DNA of 14,459 nt. Origin: Candidatus Woesearchaeota archaeon (GTDB taxonomy: Archaea > Nanobdellota > Nanobdellia > UBA10117 > WJKY01). The position numbers and the translations under genes were made by a program. Location: positions 1 through 14,459 of the forward strand of contig WJKY01000030.1 of NCBI GenBank assembly GCA_014728835.1, in the 5' to 3' direction. This document shows positions 1 to 5,534 of this stretch, one piece after another. Every line of letters begins with the position of its first letter. The first letter of the stretch is position 1. Under the pieces are notes generated by a model. It was not told the DNA's origin. It saw nothing but the letters and a program-made list of their open reading frames with translations, and made no database searches.

Positions 1-33
1 AGGATTTTTATGGCTTTTCTTTGAATTTATTAT

Positions 34-684
34 ATGGATCAAAAGCAATTAATTAAGATAATAAGTCATATTAGTAAGCAAAAATATAGACGCGCACTTA
101 ATGATATCAAAAAAGGAGGCATTACAAAAGATAAATTCATAAGACGAGCTAATATTCTAACAGATCTTGGTTTGGTTCATAAAGAAAAAAGAGGGCGCAA
201 GAAATATTATAGCACAGATCTGGATGAAATACAAATAAATTATCCTGCTACAACCAAAATAAATACATCTTCATATAGTAAATTAGAACTAATACTAATA
301 CGCGAAGATGACATTAAATATCATCATCTTAATTTAAATGATATTAGATGGTTTATTCATATGAAAGTATTTGGTGCTTTAAGAGAACCAAAAACTAATA
401 ATGAATTATGCAAAAAAGTAGGGCTTGATAATGCTAATGGTTATCGCTGCATTAGAAATTTAATCAAATTAGATTTAGTTAACCCAGAACTAAAATCAAC
501 AAATTATGCAAGAAAACGAAAAAACATATCATTTTATGAAACAACTGTAAAAGAGTTTAAAATAAATTATACAGTTGGAGGTAAAACAAAGATTCATATA
601 AAACCAGAAAATATTGATGGCGTTAAAGAAAATATTTGGTATCTATTACATGGAAAATCAATTACTAATCTTAAGTTTTCTTGA
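34..684 (+). CDS. Tandem winged-helix DNA-binding protein
   Basis: This 216-residue soluble, basic protein has two segments that look like winged helix-turn-helix domains. The first is at about residues 1-65, with a recognition-like helix around 33-47 and a wing ending in KRGRKKYYS. The second is at about 103-172, with helices around 121-148 and a wing near 157-170. It is probably a transcriptional regulator, but I recognise no named family and see no ligand domain. The ATG at 34 has no SD. A T-rich TATA-like stretch at 5-10 lies about 27 nt upstream, which fits leaderless transcription. The gene converges on the RelE-like toxin gene, with a 40-bp gap. The coding status is well supported by length and domain-like spacing. 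The function is inferred from fold appearance only. Confidence 0.72.
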   Translation: MDQKQLIKIISHISKQKYRRALNDIKKGGITKDKFIRRANILTDLGLVHKEKRGRKKYYSTDLDEIQINYPATTKINTSSYSKLELILIREDDIKYHHLNLNDIRWFIHMKVFGALREPKTNNELCKKVGLDNANGYRCIRNLIKLDLVNPELKSTNYARKRKNISFYETTVKEFKINYTVGGKTKIHIKPENIDGVKENIWYLLHGKSITNLKFS

Positions 685-724
685 GAATTAATCTCTATTT
701 CAGAACAGTAGTGGATTGGAAGTT

Positions 725-1063
725 TTATTTCTTGTATTTGAATAATCTGCTATAACTTTTATGATCTTTCCAGTCAAGTATTACAGCTAATATCATTACT
801 TTATCTGCTTTAAGAGTATAAAGCAATCTCCAAGCTTTTGGAAGATTATATTTCCAAAGGTTATCAACATCATATTTTCTAATATACTCCTCGGGTATTA
901 ATTTTTTAGGAATATGTATGCCATATTTAGGATTTTGTTTTAATTTATCTATTGCGTTGTTAATTGCTTTGTAAATAACAAAATCAGCAGATTTTCCAGA
1001 TTTTAATTCTTCAAATGCTTTTTTAATGTTCTCATCATAAAATGCAACGTGTTTTTCTCTCAT
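725..1063 (-). CDS. RelE/ParE-superfamily toxin
   Basis: This 112-residue protein has the archaeal RelE-like layout: N-terminal helices at about 8-45 (KAINNAIDKLKQNPKYG), then a beta-rich half with NLWKYNLPKAWRLLYTL at 68-84 and ILAVILDWKDHKSYSRLF at 91-108. In RelE-fold toxins the arginine of the YRLIY-type strand (here R79) and basic/aromatic residues near the C-terminus (H101, K102, Y104) serve mRNA cleavage on the ribosome. It is the second gene of a two-gene operon. Its ATG overlaps the stop of the upstream winged-helix gene as ATGA (1060-1063), the coupling typical of toxin-antitoxin pairs. Family assignment is fairly confident. Whether it is an active RNase is not shown by the sequence. 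Confidence 0.8.
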   Translation of the reverse strand: MREKHVAFYDENIKKAFEELKSGKSADFVIYKAINNAIDKLKQNPKYGIHIPKKLIPEEYIRKYDVDNLWKYNLPKAWRLLYTLKADKVMILAVILDWKDHKSYSRLFKYKK

Positions 1064-1338
1064 CTAACAATTAACCTTTGTTCTTTTAATCTTTTTACTG
1101 TTTTTGGATCCCAAGTCCACATTATTTTTTTATCCTTTGTAATTAGTATTTTTCCAGATTTTTCTAAGTAATCTAAAATTACATTGAAAGTTTGATACAT
1201 CACTTTCTTTGGCAATGCTTTCCAAAGCTGTCTTTTGTTTGGATAAACTTTCATCTTTCTGATTGTTTTTTCAACCATTAATATTGTATCAAGTCTTGGC
1301 TGATGCAATATTTGAGGTCCTGTGGAATGTGTGGCCAT
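1060..1338 (-). CDS. Winged-helix antitoxin partner of RelE-like toxin
   Basis: This small basic protein of 92 residues (starting MATHSTGPQ) has a winged-helix appearance. Helices lie at about 14-30, 33-44 and 47-63 (KKVMYQTFNVILDYLEKSG), followed by a wing-like ILITKDKKIMWTW. The sequence favours the ATG at 1338 because GGGAGGT lies five bases upstream. A longer in-frame start at 1365 (nine extra residues) has no SD of its own. The gene overlaps the toxin ATG by 4 nt and probably encodes the DNA-binding antitoxin that also represses the operon. Winged-helix proteins of this kind next to RelE-like toxins are familiar from archaea, but the antitoxin role here is inferred from position and size. 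Confidence 0.75.
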   Translation of the reverse strand: MATHSTGPQILHQPRLDTILMVEKTIRKMKVYPNKRQLWKALPKKVMYQTFNVILDYLEKSGKILITKDKKIMWTWDPKTVKRLKEQRLIVR

Positions 1339-1342
1339 TTTT

Positions 1343-1349
1343 ACCTCCC
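1343..1349 (-). promoter_or_regulatory. Shine-Dalgarno site deciding the antitoxin start
   Basis: On the minus strand GGGAGGT stands five bases before the ATG at 1338. It falls inside the longer ORF that would begin at 1365, so it argues for the shorter start. Confidence 0.75.
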
Positions 1350-1380
1350 GCATATTCTTTTTCATTTTTTATTATTATAA

Positions 1381-1434
1381 GTATATAACAATAGTTATAT
1401 AAACTTATATATTATATAAATATATATAATATAA
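1381..1434 (-). promoter_or_regulatory. A/T-only promoter region of the winged-helix/RelE operon
   Basis: This stretch is almost entirely A and T, with several TATA-like words. TTATATAA at 1395-1402 is palindromic, and GTATATAA is at 1381-1388. On the minus strand either could place transcription start at about 1358-1371, just before the SD. The run of overlapping TATATA palindromes could also be an autorepression operator. The exact element cannot be chosen by eye. Confidence 0.45.
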
Positions 1435-1443
1435 AGCTTTTGG

Positions 1444-2745
1444 TTATTTCAGAACTGAATTAGGTTGGAGTTTTGGGTTTATTTCACCTGCTATGTTGGT
1501 TAGCATTTTTTTCTTAACTTCATCTGGCTTGGTTGTATGTCCCAATACCCAGCCAAGCTTTACATATGCTGTTTCAGGTAACATGTCTTGCAGATAAATA
1601 ACTCCTGCTTTTTGCAGTAATCTTGCTGTCCTGTAAACATGAGGCTGTAATCTGCCGTAAAGTGTTTGCGGGGTAAAACAAACTGCTATTCCTTTATCAA
1701 CTGCTTTTTTGATAACTGGCAGCCAGGAATCTTTTTTATCAATTGGCTGTGTTGCAACATGTCCAAGACCTGTTGCTTCTATTACTATTCCTTTGTATTT
1801 GTTTTTGATGTAATGGTTTAGTATGTCTGGGTTTGCACCTGGGTGATATTTTACTAATGCTGTTTTTGGTTCAAACTTATTGTCAAGAATTGTTTCAGCG
1901 TGATGGTCAAATCTTTGTTTGTGATTTTTGTTTAGAATTTTTATTTTGCCGTCTTTGAAAATTTTTGCCAGAGGAATATCATTTACAGTGTGAAATGCAT
2001 TTCGCACAGATGTGTGGAGTTTTCTGACCTTGGTTCCTCTATGCGCATAACAAAAAGTGTCAGAAGATTCTCCGTGCATTACAACAGAAACACCTGCAAG
2101 GTCTGACTTGCAGTAGTGTGCGGCGCAAATTAAATTAAGTGCGCCGTCAAATGAACCTCTGTCACTTGAGCGTTGTCCGCCTACTAAGGCAATTGGTTTG
2201 GAAACATTTTTGAGCATAAATGAAAGTGCTGCAGCAGTGTAATGTAAAGTATCTGTGCCGTGTGTGATTATTAATCCAACATCATCTGAGTTAAGTAATA
2301 TAGCAGCTTCTTCTGCAATTTTCTGCCATTGTTTTGGAGCCATGTCTTCAGACAAAAGTGTAAATGGCTGTTTAATTTGTCTGATATTTATTATGTCAAT
2401 TAATTCAGGTATTGAAAGCAAAAGCTCTTCTGGTTTTTCAAGCGGATAAACAGCACCTGTTTTATAATCTACTCGCGAGGTAATTGTTCCGCCAGTTGAT
2501 ATTACAGAAACATTTGGAAGCTTTGGATTTATTTTGGGTTTGTATTCTGGCAAACCTTTGAGCTTGACTTCTCCTATTTTTTTGATTTGAGTGTCTTTGG
2601 TTATTCTGATTCCAATGTTATATCCATTTGCAAGCTTTAGGATCAGAACATCTTTGTCTGCCAGCTCAGGAGTTGGCATTACAACTCCTGTGTATGATTT
2701 ATCCTTTGTTTTTACTTTTACTTTATCTCCGATGGTATATTTCAT
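1444..2745 (-). CDS. gatD: Glutamyl-tRNA(Gln) amidotransferase subunit D
   Basis: GatD is the asparaginase-like subunit of the archaeal GatDE complex. It releases ammonia from Gln or Asn so that GatE can convert Glu-tRNA(Gln) to Gln-tRNA(Gln). The 433-residue length fits the family. An N-terminal beta-barrel-like domain (1-75, starting MKYTIGDKVKVK) precedes the amidohydrolase domain. That domain carries STGGTITS at 83-90 (T87), THGTDT at 161-166 (T164, D165) and the catalytic-lysine motif GTKVRKLHTS (K242). All key residues are intact. gatE is not in this window. The gene follows the MazF-like toxin gene on the same strand. A TATA element lies at 2827-2838, and an 18-codon mini-ORF ends five bases before this ATG. 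No SD is visible. The base order AACCTCCTC upstream is the complement of an SD. Confidence 0.95.
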   Translation of the reverse strand: MKYTIGDKVKVKTKDKSYTGVVMPTPELADKDVLILKLANGYNIGIRITKDTQIKKIGEVKLKGLPEYKPKINPKLPNVSVISTGGTITSRVDYKTGAVYPLEKPEELLLSIPELIDIINIRQIKQPFTLLSEDMAPKQWQKIAEEAAILLNSDDVGLIITHGTDTLHYTAAALSFMLKNVSKPIALVGGQRSSDRGSFDGALNLICAAHYCKSDLAGVSVVMHGESSDTFCYAHRGTKVRKLHTSVRNAFHTVNDIPLAKIFKDGKIKILNKNHKQRFDHHAETILDNKFEPKTALVKYHPGANPDILNHYIKNKYKGIVIEATGLGHVATQPIDKKDSWLPVIKKAVDKGIAVCFTPQTLYGRLQPHVYRTARLLQKAGVIYLQDMLPETAYVKLGWVLGHTTKPDEVKKKMLTNIAGEINPKLQPNSVLK

Positions 2746-2750
2746 TTTAT

Positions 2751-2807
2751 CTATGAGGAGGTTAGCGGAATTTTTAATTCTGCTTTATCTCCAGTTTTAT
2801 ACTTCAT
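2751..2807 (-). CDS. 18-residue leader mini-ORF resembling the GatD N-terminus
   Basis: The minus strand reads ATG...TAG encoding MKYKTGDKAELKIPLTSS. Its first 12 residues closely match the GatD start MKYTIGDKVKVK, and the first 36 bases match the gatD 5' end at all but about eight positions, so it looks like a diverged partial duplication. It is not in frame with gatD. Its TAG is followed by five bases and then the gatD ATG. The predicted transcription start (TATA centre near 2833) falls on or next to this ATG, so a leaderless mRNA could begin with it. It may be a translated leader peptide or a dead relic. Translation is not shown. Confidence 0.4.
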   Translation of the reverse strand: MKYKTGDKAELKIPLTSS

Positions 2808-2826
2808 ACATTAAATCAAAGCTCAA

Positions 2827-2838
2827 ATATTTTATAAC
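2827..2838 (-). promoter_or_regulatory. TATA element for gatD
   Basis: On the minus strand GTTATAAAATAT is a good archaeal TATA box, centred near 2833. Adding about 27 nt puts the transcription start at about 2806, at the mini-ORF ATG (2807). The element abuts the last codon of the upstream MazF-like gene. Confidence 0.5.
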
Positions 2839-3155
2839 TATTTAGTTTTTAAATCACTAATCTTTTTTAATAATTCTTTAAATACAAGTTCTTTCTTTTT
2901 AGTTGATAAGTGAAATAAAATTTTTGAAATCATTTTATCTGAAATAGTAAAAATATAATTTAATTTTATTATACTATCTTTTACTGCACCTTCTTTTTTC
3001 TTTAAAGGAATGCCTTTCATTTTTAAATTACTTGTTATACCTGCAACAATTATGTTATTTAGTTCTTTAAACAAAACAACAGCAGGTCTTTTCTTAATCT
3101 CAAAAGTATCTGTAAATTGCACTTTAGTTAATACTACATCTCCAGATTTAGGCAT
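2838..3155 (-). CDS. MazF/PemK-family toxin
   Basis: This 105-residue protein (counting from MPKSGDVV) has the MazF barrel signatures: GDVVLTKVQFTD at 5-16, KKRPAVVLF at 21-29 and GITSN at 39-43, with a Lys-rich helical C-terminus. MazF toxins are sequence-specific mRNA endonucleases; the conserved Arg of RPAVVL and the Thr/Ser of TSN serve catalysis. I prefer the ATG at 3155 because family members start right before the GD motif. An upstream in-frame ATG at 3170 would add MRLGK. With the chosen start the gene overlaps the antitoxin stop by 8 nt (23 nt with the longer start), a coupled toxin-antitoxin arrangement. Family call is good; activity is inferred. Confidence 0.82.
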   Translation of the reverse strand: MPKSGDVVLTKVQFTDTFEIKKRPAVVLFKELNNIIVAGITSNLKMKGIPLKKKEGAVKDSIIKLNYIFTISDKMISKILFHLSTKKKELVFKELLKKISDLKTK

Positions 3156-3375
3156 TTTCCCAAGCCTCATCTTCTTTGTTATCCCAAAGTTCTTTCATTT
3201 TTGGTTGTTGTATCTCATGTAAAAATTTGTCATATTGATTTCTTTTTTTAACCTCTTTAAAAACTCTAATCATGTGAGCAATTAATTCATTATATGTTTG
3301 TCTTGGATATTCTTTTATTTTCTTTAAAGATTCCACTAATGGTTTATTTAATTGTATAGTTGTATTTTTATTCAT
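3148..3375 (-). CDS. Ribbon-helix-helix-like antitoxin for the MazF-like toxin
   Basis: This 75-residue protein has an N-terminal beta strand (TTIQLNKPLVESL, 5-17) and two helices (to about residue 40), like a ribbon-helix-helix DNA-binding domain. A helical linker follows, then an acidic, Trp-containing tail (MKELWDNKEDEAWENA, 60-75) of the kind antitoxins use to cover their toxin. It is the first gene of the pair and overlaps the toxin gene. The ATG at 3375 is supported by AGGTGAT at 3381-3387. Expected roles are toxin neutralisation and operon repression; both are inferred from layout and domain appearance. Confidence 0.78.
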   Translation of the reverse strand: MNKNTTIQLNKPLVESLKKIKEYPRQTYNELIAHMIRVFKEVKKRNQYDKFLHEIQQPKMKELWDNKEDEAWENA

Positions 3376-3380
3376 TATAT

Positions 3381-3417
3381 ATCACCTATAATTTATATAT
3401 AAGTAGTTATATATAAA
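3381..3417 (-). promoter_or_regulatory. SD and twin palindromic TATA elements of the antitoxin/mazF operon
   Basis: AGGTGAT (3381-3387, minus strand) is the SD. Upstream, the 10-bp palindrome TTATATATAA occurs twice, at 3393-3402 and 3408-3417, 15 bp apart. One or both may be TATA boxes. As two self-complementary half-turn-spaced sites they could also bind the dimeric antitoxin for autorepression. Confidence 0.5.
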
Positions 3418-3466
3418 GTTTATCTTTATAAAATTCTTGCGTCTCTGAAAAAGTAGAATAGAAGCA

Positions 3467-3502
3467 TTTAAAAACCCATAAATCAGGTATTGTCTTAGGT
3501 GA
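3467..3502 (+). promoter_or_regulatory. TATA element and SD of the cold-shock gene
   Basis: TTTAAAAA at 3467-3474 is TATA-like and predicts a start near 3497. AGGTGA at 3497-3502 is an SD eight bases before the ATG at 3511. This decides against the GTG at 3499, which lies within the SD. Confidence 0.5.
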
Positions 3503-3510
3503 ATTTAAAA

Positions 3511-3792
3511 ATGAAAGGAAAAGTAAAATTTTTTAATACAATGAAAAATTTTGGATTTATCGCCGGCGATGATGGAAAAGAGTATTTCGTACACTCATCT
3601 GACGTACAAGAAGGTGTAACTCTACGTGATGAAGACGAAGTAATTTTTGACGTTGAAGAAGGTGATAGAGGTCCAAAAGCAGTAAATGTAAAAAAAGCAG
3701 AAGCTGGAGCAGAAGAAGAAACAGCTGAAGAAAAAGAAGAAGAATCTGAAGAAGCTCCAGAAGAAGCTGAAGAAGAAGAATCTGAAGAGTAA
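3511..3792 (+). CDS. Cold-shock-domain protein with acidic tail
   Basis: This 93-residue protein has a complete cold-shock domain at 1-62. It starts MKGKVKFFN and has the RNP1-like KNFGFIAG (12-19) and the RNP2-like YFVHSSDV (25-32), which in this family bind single-stranded RNA/DNA. Residues 63-93 are almost only Glu, Ala and Ser (EEAPEEAEEEESEE at the end), presumably disordered. Usual CspA-like proteins are about 65-70 residues and lack such a tail. It likely acts as an RNA chaperone. The acidic tail may tune binding or self-inhibit, but that is inference. The ATG at 3511 is preferred over GTG at 3499 because of the SD at 3497-3502. Confidence 0.9.
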   Translation: MKGKVKFFNTMKNFGFIAGDDGKEYFVHSSDVQEGVTLRDEDEVIFDVEEGDRGPKAVNVKKAEAGAEEETAEEKEEESEEAPEEAEEEESEE

Positions 3793-3794
3793 AG

Positions 3795-3840
3795 TTAATT
3801 AAAGTAGTAAATACTTCTAATTAATTGTTTATTTTTTATT
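3795..3840 (+). terminator. Hairpin plus T-rich terminator after the cold-shock gene
   Basis: Right after the stop, an imperfect stem (TTAATTA...TAATTAA enclosing AAGTA/TACTT, 3795-3825) is followed by a T-rich run to 3840. Archaeal termination relies mainly on the U-rich run. Confidence 0.5.
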
Positions 3841-3916
3841 ATTATTTGATTTATTTGATATTGATAAAGTGGAGAAGTTATTTTTCCATATTGCAAAAAA
3901 TTAATTTTAAGCCTAC

Positions 3917-3945
3917 TTGTTTACTCAAGTAAACAAATCTTTTTT
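3917..3945 (+). terminator. Perfect inverted repeat with T-tract upstream of ftsZ
   Basis: TTGTTTAC (3917-3924), loop TCAA and GTAAACAA (3929-3936) form a perfect 8-bp stem followed by ATCTTTTTT. It may be a second terminator for the cold-shock transcript. As a near-continuous palindrome about 15 bp before the ftsZ TATA element it may instead be an operator. Confidence 0.4.
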
Positions 3946-3957
3946 AAACACTGTTTC

Positions 3958-4036
3958 AATTATAAAACCACTTAGTAGAAATTGGAACAGGTGATAACTT
4001 TGGAGAGGAGTTCCTGTTCTTTATACTTAAGGAGGT
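3958..4036 (+). promoter_or_regulatory. ftsZ promoter, inverted repeat and SD
   Basis: AATTATAAAA at 3958-3967 is a TATA box predicting a start near 3990. GAACAGG (3985-3991) and CCTGTTC (4013-4019) form a 7-bp inverted repeat around a 21-nt purine-rich loop. AAGGAGGT at 4029-4036 is a strong SD four bases before the ATG at 4041. An unusual-start frame, GTG at 3991 to TAA at 4036-4038 (15 codons), fills the leader. Confidence 0.55.
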
Positions 4037-4040
4037 AAAA

Positions 4041-5114
4041 ATGGAGTTTATAGTACAAGATGCACTAAAAAGTTCTGAAAAACAAACTGAAGATGATGTT
4101 GTAGTAGGACAAGCAAACATAAAAGTGATAGGCTGCGGTGGCGGCGGAATAAATGCAGTTGACTGGCTTTATAAAAAAGGAGTCAAAGGAGCAGAAGTTA
4201 TTGCTCTAAATACAGACAAGATTCACTTGGATAATCGTGAAGCTGACAAAAAGATTTTGATTGGCAAAGATTTGACAAGAGGTCTTGGTTGTGGTGGTTA
4301 TCCTGAAAAAGGAGCTGAAGCAGCTAAAGAAAGTATTAATGATGTTAAAGAATCCTTAAAGGGCACTGATATGGTCTTTGTCTGCGCTGGCCTTGGCGGA
4401 GGAACCGGAACTGGTTCTGCACCAATTGTTGCGCAAGTTGCAAAGGAAATGGGTGCAATTGTTATTGGCGTAGTAACAATGCCATTTAACATTGAAAAGG
4501 CAAGAATAGATAAAGCAGAATTTGGATTAAAACAATTAAGAAATAAAACAGACACTGTAATTGTAATTGATAATAACCGACTTTCTGACATTGCAGGTAA
4601 TTTACCAATTCAGCAAGCATTTGCAGTAGCTAATGAATTGATATCTACAATGATTAAAAGTATTGTAGAAATTATTGCTGTGCCAAGTTTGATTAATTTG
4701 GATTACGCAGATGTAAAAGCAATAATGGCTTCTGGCGGAGTTTCAGTAATTGGAATTGGTGAATCAGATACTGATGCAAGAGTAGATGAATCTGTAAATC
4801 GTGCACTATCAAATCCATTGTTGGATGTAAAATATGACGGTGCAAATGGTGCATTGATTCATATCGAAGGTGGCTCTGACATGACATTAGACGAAGCTGA
4901 AAAAATTGGTGAGCTTGTAACAGCTGGATTAGACATGGAAGCAAACGTAATCTGGGGAGCAAGAATCAACCAAAAAATGCAGGGCAAACTACGAGTCATG
5001 ACAATTATAACAGGTGTTAAATCACCATATGTACTTGGAAAAGTAGATTACGCTAGGCCATCAGCTCAGACACAAGAAGTCAACAAAGAGCTTGGCATAG
5101 AGATGTTAGCCTAA
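4041..5114 (+). CDS. ftsZ: Cell division GTPase FtsZ
   Basis: FtsZ is the tubulin-like GTPase that polymerises into the division ring. The 357-residue protein has the nucleotide-binding loop GCGGGGINAV (31-40), NTD (57-59), the tubulin signature GGGTGTGSAP (119-128) and the T7 loop NLDYADVKAIM (219-229), whose D221 and D224 complete the active site of the next subunit. All key residues are intact. A short N-terminal extension (1-26) precedes the GTPase fold. The C-terminus is short, ending EVNKELGIEMLA, as in archaeal FtsZ. The FtsZ1 versus FtsZ2 subgroup is not settled here. A strong SD (4029-4036) fixes the start. A small unknown gene follows on the same strand after 48 bp, without an obvious promoter. 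Confidence 0.97.
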   Translation: MEFIVQDALKSSEKQTEDDVVVGQANIKVIGCGGGGINAVDWLYKKGVKGAEVIALNTDKIHLDNREADKKILIGKDLTRGLGCGGYPEKGAEAAKESINDVKESLKGTDMVFVCAGLGGGTGTGSAPIVAQVAKEMGAIVIGVVTMPFNIEKARIDKAEFGLKQLRNKTDTVIVIDNNRLSDIAGNLPIQQAFAVANELISTMIKSIVEIIAVPSLINLDYADVKAIMASGGVSVIGIGESDTDARVDESVNRALSNPLLDVKYDGANGALIHIEGGSDMTLDEAEKIGELVTAGLDMEANVIWGARINQKMQGKLRVMTIITGVKSPYVLGKVDYARPSAQTQEVNKELGIEMLA

Positions 5115-5133
5115 AACCGGAGGTAAGACCACT

Positions 5134-5149
5134 GGGGGCAATAGCCCCC
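5134..5149 (+). other. Perfect GC hairpin between ftsZ and the next gene
   Basis: GGGGGC (5134-5139), loop AATA, GCCCCC (5144-5149). No T-run follows, so it is not a typical terminator. It stands between a GGAGGT at 5119-5124 and the next ATG at 5163, so it may be an RNA processing or stability element, or control translation of the downstream gene. Confidence 0.5.
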
Positions 5150-5162
5150 TTCACTTATTACT

Positions 5163-5459
5163 ATGGCCGTCGAAGAATCTTCACCTGAATTAGAAGCTAT
5201 GATTAACTCAATCGGAAAAACTTTTCCAGACGTTGAAGAAGATAGACCTTTGATATTAGGTTTAATTGATTGGGCTAAAGAAGAACTTCAGATAAATCAA
5301 ATTCCAACTAACGAAAATGATTTGCAATTATTTGGACGATATATTGCAGAAGTTCTTGAGCCTAAAGGTTCAAATGGACAAACTAAAAACTATATCCATA
5401 ATATAGTAACCCATTACAAACTAAGTAAAATATTATATGATTTAAAAAGTGCAGCTTAA
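5163..5459 (+). CDS. Small unknown protein downstream of ftsZ
   Basis: This 98-residue, largely helical soluble protein has an acidic N-terminal half. No membrane segment, cysteine cluster or recognised motif is visible. It has helix-like stretches at about 7-18, 27-45 and 51-66, and a C-terminal helix around 77-96 (YIHNIVTHYKLSKILYDL). The gene is probably cotranscribed with ftsZ: 48-bp gap, same strand, no TATA seen in the gap. No SD is placed normally before the ATG. The only GGAGGT is at 5119-5124, with a strong hairpin between. I do not recognise the family. A role linked to FtsZ is only a guess from position. Confidence 0.65.
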   Translation: MAVEESSPELEAMINSIGKTFPDVEEDRPLILGLIDWAKEELQINQIPTNENDLQLFGRYIAEVLEPKGSNGQTKNYIHNIVTHYKLSKILYDLKSAA

Positions 5460-5483
5460 AAAATTAAACTCCCACAAGCACCT

Positions 5484-5527
5484 CCAAAGTTGTCTTTGGG
5501 TTTCTGCGGAGCGCTTCGGTGCTCCGC
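5484..5527. terminator. Two adjacent hairpins between convergent genes
   Basis: CCAAAG-TTGT-CTTTGG (5484-5499) is followed by GCGGAGCGC-TTCG-GTGCTCCGC (5506-5527), a 9-bp stem (one G-T pair) closed by a C(TTCG)G tetraloop, which is exceptionally stable as RNA. They lie between the unknown plus-strand gene and the minus-strand nitroreductase gene and could end or stabilise both transcripts. Confidence 0.55.
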
Positions 5528-5534
5528 GTTATAA

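Noticed and set aside
683..695. GAGA-ATTAA-TCTC hairpin as terminator between the first gene and the RelE-like toxin gene
   Set aside because: The stem is only 4 bp and the following T-run is short. It is too weak to call, though some terminator must lie in 685-724.
3499..3510. GTG start at 3499 for the cold-shock protein
   Set aside because: The GTG is part of the SD AGGTGA, and the family begins MKGKVKFF, matching the ATG at 3511.
4298..4962. Two long minus-strand open frames inside ftsZ
   Set aside because: They are antisense shadows of the well-conserved ftsZ frame, with compositions unlike a protein (Leu/His-rich repeats in one).
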